DNA from: Onthophagus taurus
Lineage: Eukaryota; Arthropoda; Insecta; Coleoptera; Scarabaeidae
Direction: 5' to 3'
Assembly: GCF_036711975.1 (NCBI RefSeq)
Contig: NC_091971.1
Span: forward strand, 5,897,501 to 5,961,500
Length of the DNA stretch: 64,000 nt
Below the pieces are notes generated by a model. That model had not been told where the DNA came from. It saw only the letters and a program-made list of their open reading frames with translations, and did no database searches. Numbering within the stretch: the stretch's first letter is position 1; each line of letters begins with the position of its first letter. Below are positions 1 to 12,500 of the stretch, piece by piece. Position numbers and translations under genes: made by a program.

Positions 1-1041
1 GCGAAAGCGCGATGGGCACGAAAGTACACGCCCAAGAAAATTCGGAGTCCGAATATGTAAACGCGGTTAGAGAATTGTGTAGAATCTTTATGGAACGGAA
101 TACGAAACCGATTAAAACGTTTTTACCGACGTACATTTTTACCAAAGATTTTCAAAAGGAATTGAAAGCTTTAAAGATTTTACACGGGTTTACTCGTTCA
201 GTTATAAAAAGTCGAAAAGAGGAATTAAAACAAAAAGGAAATTATGAGGGTGGAAAGAAACGGTTGGCCTTTTTAGATTTGGTTTTGCAAGCGAAAATTG
301 ATGGGAGAGATATGAGTGATGAAGAGATTCGGCAGGAAGTTGATACTTTTATGTTTGAGGGGCATGATACTACAGCTTCAGCGATTAGTTTTATTCTTTA
401 TTGTGTTTCTAAACATCCAGATGTTCAAGTATGTTATAAATTAAAATATTTATTAAATTTTGATGATTTATTATGATTTAGGATAAAATTATTGAGGAAT
501 TAAATGACATTTTTGGGAAAGATAAAGATTCCGCAGCCGGTATGAAACAATTAAACGAAATGAAGTATTTAGAAAGAGTTATTAAAGAATCATTAAGGAT
601 TTATCCATCAACACCATTTTTTGGGAGAGCTCCTCAAAAGGATACTAAATATTGTAGGTATAAAAAAAAATTATTAATTAAATTAAATTAAAACAATTTT
701 TAGATGGGGGTTTCTTTGCAATGTACACCCAATTGGTTGTTTTTGCTTATGGAGTTCATCACGATCCAAACATTTACCCAGACCCAGAAAAATTCGATCC
801 AGATCGATTTTTACCCGAAAATATCTCTAAAAGACATCCTTATAGCTTTTTGGCTTTTAGTGCTGGACCAAGAAATTGCATCGGGCAAAGATTTGCCATG
901 TTAGAGATGAAATCAACAGTTTCTCACGTTTTAAGGAATTTCTCGTTAAAACCCGTCCATGGATATGAACCCCATTGCGTTCCATTGGCTGTTATGAAAT
1001 CGATAAATGGAATTCGAGTTCAATTTGAAGAAAGAATTTAA
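1..1041 (+). CDS. Cytochrome P450, CYP4-type, 3' part of gene 1
   Basis: A haem-thiolate monooxygenase, probably ER-anchored; the N-terminus lies outside the window. Visible exons are 1-428, 482-653 and 704-1041, giving about 311 C-terminal residues. Seen: an I-helix with FMFEGHDTT (Glu codon 357-359), the ExxR motif in KESLR, FDPDRF, and the haem loop [13 protein letters not shown] with its Cys ligand. CYP4 enzymes typically oxidise fatty acids, hydrocarbons or xenobiotics; the substrate here cannot be told. This copy keeps the I-helix Glu that in CYP4 enzymes can bind haem covalently, unlike its two downstream paralogues. It has no intron at the GHDTT site and none before the ESAMGTK segment. 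An AATAAA lies at 1128-1133. It is the first of three same-strand paralogues. Confidence 0.93.
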
Positions 1042-1287
1042 AAGAAAAAATTTGTTATTATTATCAAAGATTATTGTTGTTATAATTTGATTAATACATG
1101 AAATTTAGTAATCTATTTTTTAGATCTAATAAACAAAATAGAAAACCATAAATAGATATTGCAAAAGTGTTGTTGAAATTATTTTAGTTTCCGTATTTGC
1201 AGCACGTGAAAAATAATAATAATAATACTATGAACTTGGAAGATATTGACACGATCTTATTGCAGTTTACGTCGTTTCTGTTAAGAT
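1042..1287. other. Intergenic spacer, P450 gene 1 to gene 2
   Basis: AT-rich spacer containing the likely polyadenylation signal of gene 1 and leading into the core promoter of gene 2. No other feature seen. Confidence 0.6.
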
Positions 1288-1323
1288 TATAAATAATCTT
1301 GTGACATCAAATCGATTTTCAGT
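1288..1323 (+). promoter_or_regulatory. TATA box and TCAGT initiator of P450 gene 2
   Basis: TATAAATA at 1288-1295 is followed by a TTCAGT initiator with its A at 1321, 33 bases from the TATA start. This is the standard arthropod core-promoter spacing and predicts a 52-base 5' UTR before the ATG at 1373. Confidence 0.7.
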
Positions 1324-1372
1324 ACTCTCTATCGATTATTTCGGAACAAATTGTTACGATAAGTCGCGCGAG

Positions 1373-3126
1373 ATGATTTTAGATACAACATGGTTGGTAT
1401 ACCTATGTTTGAGCCCAATTGTAATCGTTTGGGCAATTTTCGTAGTGTTATCTTTTAGAATGGAATTTAAATTGTGGAATTATCGAAAAGTACCTGGGTT
1501 GCCAATTTTCGAAAATTATTTCGTTCTAACAAATCTTAAAGGTAACAAACTTAAACTTAAATAAACAATTTGATTAAATAATTTAATTCACTTAGATGTT
1601 TTAAAAAACGTTATGAAGTTTAAACAAAGATATGGCGATATCTTCAAAATAAACATAACAATCGGAATGCCAGCTTTGGTAATTTCGGATTTGAAGATTT
1701 TAGAATTTCTTTTAGGGACAACGCAAATTTTAGAAAAAAGTTATACATACAGTTTCTTAGAGAAGTGGTTAGGACACGGTTTATTAACTAGCCCACGTAA
1801 TTTTTTTAATCATTTCGATTCTAAAACCAACTAAAAATATATTTTTAGCCGAAAAATGGAGAAAAACCCGCAAAATCCTCACCCCAGCTTTTCATTTCCA
1901 AATTTTAGAGCAATACGTGGAATCGTTTCACTCCACCACATCCATTTTAATCAACAAATTAAAATCATCAATTTCAAAAGACCCAAAAACTCCAATCGAT
2001 ATTTATCCTTACATAACCCTTTGCACTTTAGACATAATTTGCGAAACAGCCATGGGCACCAAAATCAACGCCCAAGAAAACACTCAATCAGAATACGTAA
2101 AGGGCGTAAAAGAATTATGTAGAATTACCGTAGAAAGGACGGTTAATCCAATGACGATGTTTCCAATCACTTACATGTTCACAAAAGATTATCGCATCGA
2201 AAGACATTATTTAAAAATTTTACACAACCATACAAACTCGGTTATTAAAAGGAGAAGAGAAGAATTAATTAAAAACGATCACCCAAAACAGAAACGATTA
2301 GCGTTTCTAGATTTACTCCTACAAAGTACTTTAGATGGTAAACCAATGACTGATGAAGAAATTAGAGAAGAAGTTGATACATTTATGTTTGCAGTAAGAA
2401 GTTTTTTTTAATAAAAACAACTTTGTCATAATCATTATTTCTTTAAGGGCCATGACACAACAGCTTCTGGAATTAGCTTCATTCTTTATTGCATCTCAAA
2501 ATACCCTGATGTTCAACAAAAAGTGTGTGATGAAATCGAAGAAATTTTAGGAAATGATAAAAATTTAATCCCCACAATCAAACAATTAAACGAAATGAAA
2601 TATCTAGAAATGGTTATTAAAGAATCATTGAGGTTGTTCCCTCCAGTTCCTATTTTTGCAAGAAGTCCTTTAAATGATACTTCACATCGTAAGAGAATCT
2701 TATCTTAATAAGAATCAAAATGATTCCTTTATATTTTAGCCAGTGGATTATTTCCAACTTGGTCCCAACTTTTAGTATTTGTTTACGGGGTTCATAGGGA
2801 CCCCAAAAATTATGATGATCCAGAAACTTTTGATCCAGATAGGTTTTTACCTGAAAATCAATCAAAAAGGCATCCATATAGTTATTTAACTTTTAGTGCT
2901 GGACCAAGAAACTGCATAGGTATATTTATTAATGTAATTACAAGTTTATTTAAATTTATTTATTGTAGGGCAAAAATTTGCTATGTTAGAAATGAAATCT
3001 ACGGTTTCTTTGGTTTTAAGACATTTTATATTAAAACCTGTGGAAGGATTCGAACCAAAACTGATTCCATTAACAGTTTTGAAATCACTAAATGGCGTTC
3101 AAGTTATCTTAGAAGAAAGAAAATGA
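1373..3126 (+). CDS. Cytochrome P450, CYP4-type, complete gene 2
   Basis: A complete ER monooxygenase of 497 residues in six exons: 1373-1541, 1596-1796, 1849-2393, 2448-2688, 2740-2919 and 2969-3126; all phases agree. The ATG at 1373 is preferred over upstream in-frame starts because it opens a hydrophobic anchor ([19 protein letters not shown]) right after the predicted 5' UTR. Motifs: proline-containing hinge (KVPGLP), I-helix [18 protein letters not shown] (ExxR), FDPDRF, and haem loop [13 protein letters not shown] with Cys near residue 443. The residue before GHDTT is Ala (codon 2391-2393) where CYP4 normally has the haem-linking Glu. An intron splits the haem loop inside the Gly codon (2919/2969), absent from genes 1 and 3. 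Second of three tandem paralogues; substrate unknown. Confidence 0.95.
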
Positions 3127-5468
3127 AAAATAAGTTTGATTTATTTATTTTACTTAACGCAAATGTCTAACTTATTTTGATTAAACACATTAAATAATAA
3201 CGAAATACGTAATTGATTTGATTTTATAAACTTTTTATATACTTACAGATAACACAACTAAATAAATTTGTGTTTGATAGTGATAATATTGATGTTTCCC
3301 TACTTTTATCTCTCCGGCTCATAACCCCAAATTTCTCGACAGCTTATTAATATCTATTTTAAAACGTTACATTTTTTTCACTTTCATTACATTTTAATCA
3401 ATTCATGTAGATTTTAAAGTATTTCTTATATTAACTTGTATAAATTGTTTCATTTTAGAACATTGGTTTAACGAAGCGAATGAATGTGAAAAAGGCGGTC
3501 AATATTTATTATTATCGGGCGATTAGTTGAAAATAAAGATCAAAAACACACTTTCTTAAATCGTATTTTTAGGTTATATCACTTTTTAGGTCAAAATAAC
3601 ACTAAAATTAAAAACTTTTGCGTTTCGATTTTTCCTAAACGATTTTTAACTTGATTTATCTTGTTTTCACTCATTTTCATTGGAAAATATTAATTATTCT
3701 TGAAAATAAAAACGATATAACCTCAAATGATTTGTTGGTGATGAAAGTTGTCAATTAAAAAAAAAAAGGAACTAAATCCGGGAAATGTCTACGTTTTGAG
3801 ATTATGTTACACCCTAATTAACATAGAAATTAATCATTAACAATTAAAAATGAAAAATTAATATAATAGTAATATACAAAGTAATTAATTTAAATTAAAA
3901 TTGTTTAAAAAATTTTATTTAAACTTAGTGACATTTAATCATTTTCATTACCAACCTCACGACTGCTTTTTTTTTCGGTATGTTTCGTTTTAAAAAACCA
4001 ATAATTTTCTTCAATAAGCAAACAAAGCGTCTTAAAAGGTACAAAATAAGAAATTTTGATTTATTCTGAATAAGATAGAACAAAACTCGTCGTTTTTTAG
4101 TGAATAGAAAAGTTTAGGTGACCACTTTGAAAATTGACATGCACTTTTTATGATAAATTATCCATAAAAAAATAATTTTACAAATTTCGAGTTTCTAGGT
4201 TGGTAGTCCCGCAAAATTAATTGTCAAAAAAGGTTATGTTTTAACGTTAATATTTATTTATTTAAATATTAATATTTATAAAAATAATTGGAAATAAGTA
4301 ATGTATAAACAAAATTAATTAAATAAATTAAATTTTTTTATCTTTTAGATATATTAAGAGCCGGTTATTTAAAAAAAATCATGGTACTCGAGAAATCTTG
4401 GTAATTTTATTACAAAGAGAGGAGATTTTATGGTTAATGGGGGCTAAAAGTAAATGATTAGCCGGTGGTGTCTCCACAGCATGAGGAATCTTATTTTTAG
4501 CTTTCTAAGCTAACCCAAAAAGCGAAGAAATTTGGTTGGCAGCCATAAAATTATGAATATTAAAGACCCTGGGGTTCAGCCCCAACCCAACCTAAGGAGT
4601 GATGATGAAAAGTGCTAAATTAGAGTCATCTTTAAACGATTTTGGGGCTGGTGGAACATATTTAATCATGTAACAAGCTTATTAATGTATAAAAATTTAC
4701 TTTATTTACAAATTTACTTTAAAACTTAAGCGAGATATTCTTAATAAAGTATTTTCAATTTTATTACCCCTTAAAGACTCGGAAGGTTTAAAGACTCAGA
4801 CAGCCAAAGTTCTTAAAAAAAGGTTTTATGAGTTAATCTTAAATCTGTTAAACACTTAGATACCTAGTACTGATTTGAATTTATCTACATCAGTATTTCT
4901 AACTTTGTACTTGAAGGTTTTTTTAATACTTAGGTTGAAAGTAATCCACTGAGATTTTAGATATCTAATTTAGCGTCATTGACCATCAATTCATAGAAAA
5001 AGCATGTTGATGAGAGTAATTAAATCGTCTTAATTTTACTTTAGAATTTTACTGCATGCGCAACATGTGATTATGAATGCAATATTGCGAGATATTTTTC
5101 AGTTGCGAAAGTAAATAAGTCAACATTGATGATAATATGTTTTTCTATAACTATGTTAGATATTAAGGACATGGTAATTATTGAAGTAGGAATATTTATG
5201 ATTGAAACGCAAGCATAGGTTTTTTTTATTTATTATTTTGTCTTATTTAAATTTAAAGTAAAAGCGAATAAGATAATATATAAATGATAGCGCAAAAAAA
5301 ATTGCTGATACCAGTCGATTCTAAAATGTTATCTCTTGTTTTCTTTTCTAAAAAAAATCAGTTAACGTCACGAGATAAAACGTCCGAGTATTTATAATCA
5401 AATATCAATCCAAAATTTAATTCAAATAACTGTATGTTAAACTCTTAATTTATGAGGATACACATAAA
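3127..5468. other. Intergenic region, P450 gene 2 to gene 3
   Basis: About 2.3 kb of AT-rich DNA without a supportable gene. Near 4430-4620 is a slightly GC-richer patch with two small hairpin-forming inverted repeats (GGCTAA/TTAGCC and GGGG/CCCC), perhaps a mobile-element remnant that I cannot classify. A weak TATA-like TTTATAAT at 5391-5398 precedes gene 3. Confidence 0.4.
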
Positions 5469-7300
5469 ATGTTTCTTTTAACGATAATTTTGGGATTTAT
5501 TTTTTTGGTACCGTTTATTTTAATCGTATTAATTTGTTATAATGTGTTTAGAATCGATTATAAATTATCAGGATTTAATACCTTACCAGGATCAATGTAT
5601 GATAATTATTTTAAATTAACCGATTTAAACAGTAAGTAAATCATTAAAATCATTAAGTACTTTTCTAAATACATTTTCTTTTAGATATTTTAAAGACTTT
5701 ATTAGAATTTAAAAGGAAATATGGTGACACGTTACGAATTCGAATCGCAGGATTTCCTGCGATTATCACTAGTGACTTAAGGATGTTGGAATATCTTTTA
5801 GGAACCACACAAATTTTAGACAAAGCGATTATGTATATTTATTTAAATAAGTGGTTGGGAAATGGTCTTTTAACAAGCAAAAGTATTAAAAAATAATCGA
5901 AAAAAAATTACAAAAATAATTTTTAATAATTTTTAGCTGATCAATGGAAGAAAATGAGAAAAATCATCACCCCAGCTTTTCATTTTCAAATTTTAGAACA
6001 TTACATTGAAACGTTTCACTCAGCAAGCTCAGTTTTAATTGAAAACTTAAATAAACACGTTAAAAAAGGTGGATTCGATGTTTATCCTTATATAACTCTT
6101 TGCACTCTTGATATAATTTGCGGTAATTAATTAATTAATTAATTTTAATTAAAAAAAAATGTTTTAATTGTTTTTAGAAAGCGCGATGGGTACAAAAGTT
6201 AACGCCCAAACTAATTCTGAATCATCTTATGTAAAAGCTGTGAGGGAAATGTGCCGAATAGTGATCGATCGAACGTTAAATCCGATGAAAGCGTTTGAAT
6301 TTATTTATGTTTTCACCAAAGATTATCGAAAAGAAAAGAACGCTTTAAAGATTCTTCATGGGTACACCGATACGTTAATTAAAAGCAAAAAACAAGAATT
6401 ATTAGCTAATATGGGTTGTAATAAAAACGATTTGGGATCGAATCGAAAAAGATTGGCGTTTTTGGATTTACTTTTACTATCTCAAATTGATGGGAAACCT
6501 TTAACGGATGAAGAAATTCGTCAAGAAGTTGATACTTTTATGTTTGCTGTAATGAATTAATTATTTATTTTGTTTCGATTTTGTAATCTTTTTTTTGTAG
6601 GGTCATGATACCACGGCTTCTGGAATTAGTTTTATCTTGTACTGTTTATCTCAACATCCTCATGTTCAAGTAAAGCTCAAGTAAAAGCAAATAACTTATT
6701 TTTATTTATGATTAATGTTTCTTTTAGGAAAAAGTTTTTGAAGAAATCCAAGAAATTTTTAAAAACGATCAAACTAAACAACCTGGTTTAAAAGAATTAA
6801 ATCAAATGAGATATTTAGAAATGGTTATTAAAGAAACATTAAGATTGTTTCCCCCAGTTCCTTTTATTGGGAGATGCCCATCAATAAGCGATAAAAAATA
6901 TTGTAATTGAAAAAAAATAACTTATAAATTTAAAATTAATTTATTTTTTTAATTTTTAGATGGTGGTGAACTTCCACAATACTCCCAATTAGTTCTTTTC
7001 ACTTACGGAGTCCACCGCGACCCCAACATTTACGAAGAACCCGAAAAATTTGATCCAGAAAGATTTTCACCTGACCAATTAACCAAAAGACACGCTTATA
7101 GCTATTTGGCTTTTAGTGCTGGCCCAAGAAATTGCATCGGACAAAAATTCGCCATGTTAGAAATGAAATCGACGGTTTCTCATATTTTAAGAAAATTTCT
7201 TATTAAACCGGTTCAAGATTTCGAACCGAAATTACTCCCGGTGACGGTTTTAAAATCGTTAAACGGAATTCAAATAGAACTCGAAGAAAGGAAGTATTAA
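5469..7300 (+). CDS. Cytochrome P450, CYP4-type, complete gene 3
   Basis: A complete 500-residue P450 in seven exons: 5469-5631, 5685-5882, 5937-6122, 6178-6548, 6601-6669, 6728-6902 and 6960-7300. The N-terminus is a hydrophobic anchor (MFLLTIILGFIFLVPFILIV). Motifs: TPAFHF, FMFAGHDTT (Ala codon 6546-6548 in the haem-linking Glu position), KETLRLFPP (ExxR), FDPERF and [14 protein letters not shown]. An intron of about 55 bases rich in TTAA repeats sits between ICG and ESAMGTK; genes 1 and 2 are continuous there. The intron between PHVQ and EKV is shared with gene 1 but not gene 2. An AATAAA is only 10 bases after the stop (7311-7316). Tandem duplication plus differing introns points to an old, diversifying cluster. 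Substrate unknown. Confidence 0.95.
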
Positions 7301-7449
7301 TTTTAAACTTAATAAAACATAGTTATACAAAAAAAAATTTATTCAAAAATCACAATATACAAAAGAAGGTACTAAGTAGTTAGATGAAATTTGATATGAT
7401 TTTGGGGGTGAAATTTCGATGAAATCGTGCTGAGTTGTTCTTGAACCGA

Positions 7450-8896
7450 TTACCACCAGCCTCCACCACCGCCTCCTCTCCATCCACCACCTTTAAATTT
7501 AACAAAAAAATAATTAATAAGTACATAATTTAATCTAATCTAAGCTTTGTAATTTAAACAAAATTTTTTTATTAAACTGTATGATTCAGAAAGTGGTCTT
7601 GATGATTTTAGTATTTATTATTTTGTAAGTGGACTAAAATTATCTTAAAAATGTGTGAGTTATCTTTAATAGCCTAGCACGGTATGTTGAAGAAAATGGG
7701 TCTATTTTGTGAGTGTGTTTATAACACAGAGAAGTACTGTTAAGTTTTATTTCTCGACCTATCTAAAATGATGTGATATAGTACAATCCTTTTCCACATT
7801 CTAATTTGTTGATAACAAGCAAATCGGACAAATTTGTTTATTTGAAGACACACTTATCGTATTTATTAGTAGGTTTTGGGGATTTACTGAAGAAATCAAG
7901 GTGATTCTAATTGTTATAATGAATTTGTGAGGATTTGTACTGAGACTAGGCAGTTACTAGAGAACGAGTTTGCGTCAGAACCTGTCTGTTCGGGTTATGT
8001 CAAATTCTAGCAAGTTGCCATACTTTAATACTCCATTTATTAACGAGATTTATAATACATAATAAAGTAGAGGCTGATTTTCAGTAGAATAAATCAAAAG
8101 AATTAGTTTTTGAAGTAACGACTTGGTTTCAAAATGCGTCTTTATGAGATATGGATAAGGATAGAACCAGATCTGAGTCAGATAAAGATCTTTAATAGTC
8201 TAGTAATGAAATAACTTATCTCATAGACACAGTTTTGATGCAGACTCGATAGATCTGATTTTAGACCATCTCATTGGCTAAAAGTTTATTTTCAATAGAT
8301 TGCATAAAAAGTTTTACCTCCTCCGCCAGATTTGAATCCACCACCTCCTCCATATCCACCACCACCTCCTCCATATCCTCCACCACCACCTCCATATCCT
8401 CCTCCGCCACCACCTCCTCCAGATGGAACAATAACTTTGATGATTTTGAATCCTCCACCACCACCTCCTAATCCACCGCCGCCGCCTCCATGTCCACCTC
8501 CTCCAAATCCACCACCTCCTCCTCCAAATCCACCGCCGCCTCCACCGAAACCTCCTTTCCATCCACCACCTCCTCCTCCTCCTCCATATCCCCCACCACC
8601 TCCTCTCCAACCACCTCCTCCTCCTCCATAACCACCGCCGCCCCCACCTCCATAGCCACCACCACCTCCTCCAGAACTAAGGAAGCCACCTAAAAATTGA
8701 AAAATAGATTAATAAAAAAAATTAATTGATACATAAAAAATTAATATATAAAAATTTACTAACCGTTGACGGTAACAACGGAAATTAAAAGTAAACACAC
8801 GAAAACCTTAAAAAGAAAAAATTAAAGTTATTATAATATAGTTAATAAAATCCACATATCACTAAGTAATTGTATTCCATATTATTGTACCTTCAT
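7450..8896 (-). CDS. Glycine-rich secreted protein A (cuticle-type)
   Basis: A 153-residue secreted protein in four exons: 8891-8896 (ATGAAG), 8764-8806, 8318-8689 and 7450-7490. Exons 1-2 encode a signal peptide (MKVFVCLLLISVVTV). Exon 3 is almost all Gly with Tyr, Trp and Phe (GGGGGYGGG units), interrupted near its middle by a hydrophobic KIIKVIVPSGG segment. The last exon ends in two Trp. The two-codon first exon and phase-1 junctions are typical of insect cuticle genes. Gene C, 5 kb upstream, has the same plan and the same central and terminal motifs. A structural role in cuticle or another extracellular matrix is an inference from composition; glycine-rich antimicrobial peptides are an alternative. 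Confidence 0.85.
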
Positions 8897-8929
8897 ATTT
8901 TGTGAGTTAGAAGACACCACTGAAAGTTG

Positions 8930-8963
8930 ACTGACTATGAGGAGAAGTTAGGCACCTTATATA
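8930..8963 (-). promoter_or_regulatory. TATA box and TCAGT initiator of glycine-rich gene A
   Basis: On the - strand TATATAAGG (8963-8955) is followed by TCAGT (8934-8930) with the initiator A about 31 bases from the TATA start. It predicts a 5' UTR of about 36 bases before the ATG at 8896. Confidence 0.7.
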
Positions 8964-9578
8964 GTAAGAAGAAACGGTCATCCACCACCCGAAATCCATG
9001 GTTTGAGGTTCTCTTCGTCTTGGTTCATTGTTCCCTTTCAATAAATCTGAGTGCACACGTTCACAATTGCATCCTCTCTTATGATGCCGATGACGAAACA
9101 ACCGGCGGCCGCTTGGATTAGCATTGCTTTTGCTCTCTTTGAGCCCCAATTCACTTCCACTTATTTATTATTATCTTATAATAATCATGAGTGCAATTTA
9201 TTTCTTCACACGGTGTGTTATAATATTTATAAAATCTATTACGGAAATTATCTTTTCTTTTTTAATTCAAATATGGAAAAATATTATAATAAAAAAAAAT
9301 TTATTTTATTTAATTTAATTGAGTTAAAGAATTTTTTATATGGACAATATAGGGTTCAAGGCTGTTTAGAGATGAAACGAAGGAACTGGTTTTCTAGGAA
9401 GAGAACGTTTAGGAAGTAAAAGTCGTCCAGTTTAGGTTTATATTTATTTTAAAACCGTACAAAATTAATGTATGTACATAGTTTTGGATTTTCATCATTG
9501 ATTTTGACATTTTTATGGGTCGAAATTGAAAGGGATATTCTTGATTTTTATGAACTTGATTGCATTCAATTCTACTTT
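8964..9578. other. Spacer between glycine-rich genes A and B
   Basis: Holds the upstream region of gene A, with a GC-richer stretch near 9040-9125 that may be regulatory, then AT-rich DNA and the 3' flank of gene B. Open frames here lack splice or composition support. Confidence 0.4.
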
Positions 9579-12500
9579 CTAATAATATGGGTAACCAGTT
9601 CTGATTGCTCCATATCCATTTCTATATGGTCCATATGAATACCCTGAATATAATAAAGCTCTCCCGGAAAGACCTGCTGTTGAAACATTATTTAATTTGT
9701 TGTGTAATTTACTGTAGTAAATTAAATCTTTTAAATACCTTTCTGGCTGTCCCTTAAACCCCAATTATTTCTCCCCATGTTGTCATAAACTCCAAAATTA
9801 TTGTTGCCATATCCACTCAATCCTCTATAAGCATCGGATACACCATAAATGTTATTGCCATATCCGTTTACTCCCCTGTAAGCATCATAAGCTCCATAAC
9901 CTCCTAAATTATTGTTACCATAACCATTTAATCCTCTGTAAAGGTCATAACTTCCATAACCACCATATCCACTGTTGCTACCATATCCACTTAATCCCCT
10001 GTAGTAATCGCTGGCCCCAATTAAATTATTGCCTGCACCTAATGCTCTGTAACCGTGATAAGATCCATAACCATTGTATCCTTTAGCCGATCCAAAGTTT
10101 GCTAAAGCTGAAGGATTATCAAAAGGGTATACTCGCCTGTAACTGCTGTCGTAGCCGGCGAATGCATTAGATAAGCCACGTAAGCTATTATCACTTAATG
10201 CTTTGTTTAAAGCATCAGATAATAATGCTCTATTACTACTAGCATCGGCAACACCGACACCTCCAAAACCTCCATAACCTCCTAAAGCTCCTAAATCGTT
10301 TCCTAACATACCTCGAGAAGAAGGATCATGTTGAATAATTTGCCCTAAAAAAATGTTTCATCGAAAAATTTGTCTTTAGGTGTTAATTTAAAAAGTAATG
10401 GTTTAATGATTTGAGCAAATAATGGGGTTTGAAGGACGAATAAAAATGTACGTAACATATGTAAATAATTTTCTGAGTCGGTTTAGTGTGGAATTTCCAA
10501 CTATTTAAAACGTGAATGGTTTTTTTAAATAACTAGGTTTCATGGGAGCTTGGTAAGTAATAAAAATGTAATAAAATGTGTTTTTATTTCTAATGCGTGT
10601 ATCGATGATGATGCAGCATGATGTAATACGAACGTTGCATTAAAAATCGTGCCATCTGGATTTATGGGCATAAAGAAATAATTTTCAATGAGTTAAATGC
10701 TAAATAAATTTGCTTTGTAATGTTTTTTTTTATTTCATGATGATATCTCAATTAGTTTTTGAGATACGATTTTTTTAAATTGACTTTGTATCTATTTAGC
10801 TTTAATAAACGCGCAGGATTGTATTTAAAAAATCGTGCCAACAAGATTAATAAGAATGAAGGAATTAGTTTAAAACTAGATTAAATTTACTTTAAAATGT
10901 TTTTTATTTCATCTCAATATCTCAATTCGTTTTTGAGATATGATTTTATTAAATTTAATCTTTATGAAATTAACCTGTAATAAGTGTCTAAATTTAAAAA
11001 AATCATAACATCCAGATTTGTAGGAATAAAGAAATGATTTTGAATGAGTTATATACTAAATAAATTTGCTTTGAAATGATTATTATTTCATGATGATATC
11101 TCAATTAGTTTTTGAGATACGATTTTTTTAAATTGACTTTGTATCTATTTAGCTTTAATAAACGCGCAGGATTGTATTTAAAAAATCGTGCCAACAATAT
11201 TAATAAGAATGAAGGAATTAGTTTTGGTGTGTTAAAAGTAGATTAAATTTGCTTTAAAATGTTTTTTATTTCATCTCAATATCTTAATTCGTTTTTGAGA
11301 TATGATTTTATTAAATTTAATCTTTATGAAATTAAACTGTAATAAGTGTCTAAATTTAAAAAAATCATAACATCCAGATTTGTAGAAATAAAGAAATAAT
11401 TTTCAATGAGTTAAATACTAAATAAGTTTGCTTTGAAATGATTTTTATTTCATGATGATATCTCAATTAGTTTTTGAGATACGATTTTTTTAAATTGACT
11501 TTGTCTCTATTTAGCTTTAATAAACGCGCAGGATTGTATTTCAAACATCGTGCCAACAAGATTAATAAGAATGAAGGAGGAATTAGTTTTGGTGTGTTAA
11601 AAGTAGATTAAATTTGCTTTAAAATGTTTTTTATTTCATCTCAATATCTTAATTCGTTTTTGAGATATGATTTTATTAAATTTAATCTTTATGAAATTAA
11701 CCTGTAATAAGTGTCTAAATTTAAAAAAATCATAACTTCCAGATTTGTAGGAATAAAGAAATGATTTTCAATGAGTTAAATACTAAATAAATTTGCTTTG
11801 AAATGATTTTTATTTCATGATGATATCTCAATTAGTTTTTGAGATACGATTTTTTTAAATTGACTTTGTCTCTATTTAGCTTTAATAAACGCGCAGGATT
11901 GTGTTAAAAAAATCGTGCCAACAAGATTAATAAGAATGAAGGAATTAGTTTTGGTGTGTTAAAAGTAGATTAAATTTACTTTAAAATGTTTTTTATTTCA
12001 TCTCAATATCTCAATTCGTTTTTGAGATATAATTTTTTTAAATTTAATCTTTATGAAATTAACCTGTAATAAGTGTCTAAATTTAAAAAAATCATAACAT
12101 CCAGATTTGTAGGAATAAAGAAATGATTTTCAATGAGTTAAATGCTAAATAAATTTGCTTTGAAGTGATTTTTATTTCATGATGATATCTCATTTAGTTT
12201 TTGAGATACGATTTTTTTAAATTGACTTTGTATCTATTTAGCTTTAATAAACGCGCAGGATTGTATTTAAAAAATCGTGCCAACAAAATTAATAAGAACG
12301 AAGGAATCAGTTTTGGTGTGTTAAAAATAGATGAAATTTACTTTAAAATGTTTTTTATTTCATCTCAATATCTCAATTCGTTTTTGAGATATGATTTTAT
12401 TAAATTTAATCTTTATGAAATTAACCTGTAATAAGTGTCTAAATTTAAAAAATCATAACATCCAGATTTGTAGGAATAAAGAAATAAGTTTCAATGAGTT

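Noticed and set aside
8261-8693. Pro-rich, Arg/Trp-rich and Glu/Val-rich open frames over glycine-rich gene A
   Set aside because: They are the other frames of GGN-repeat coding DNA. The - strand frame with signal-peptide exons and matching splice phases explains the locus.
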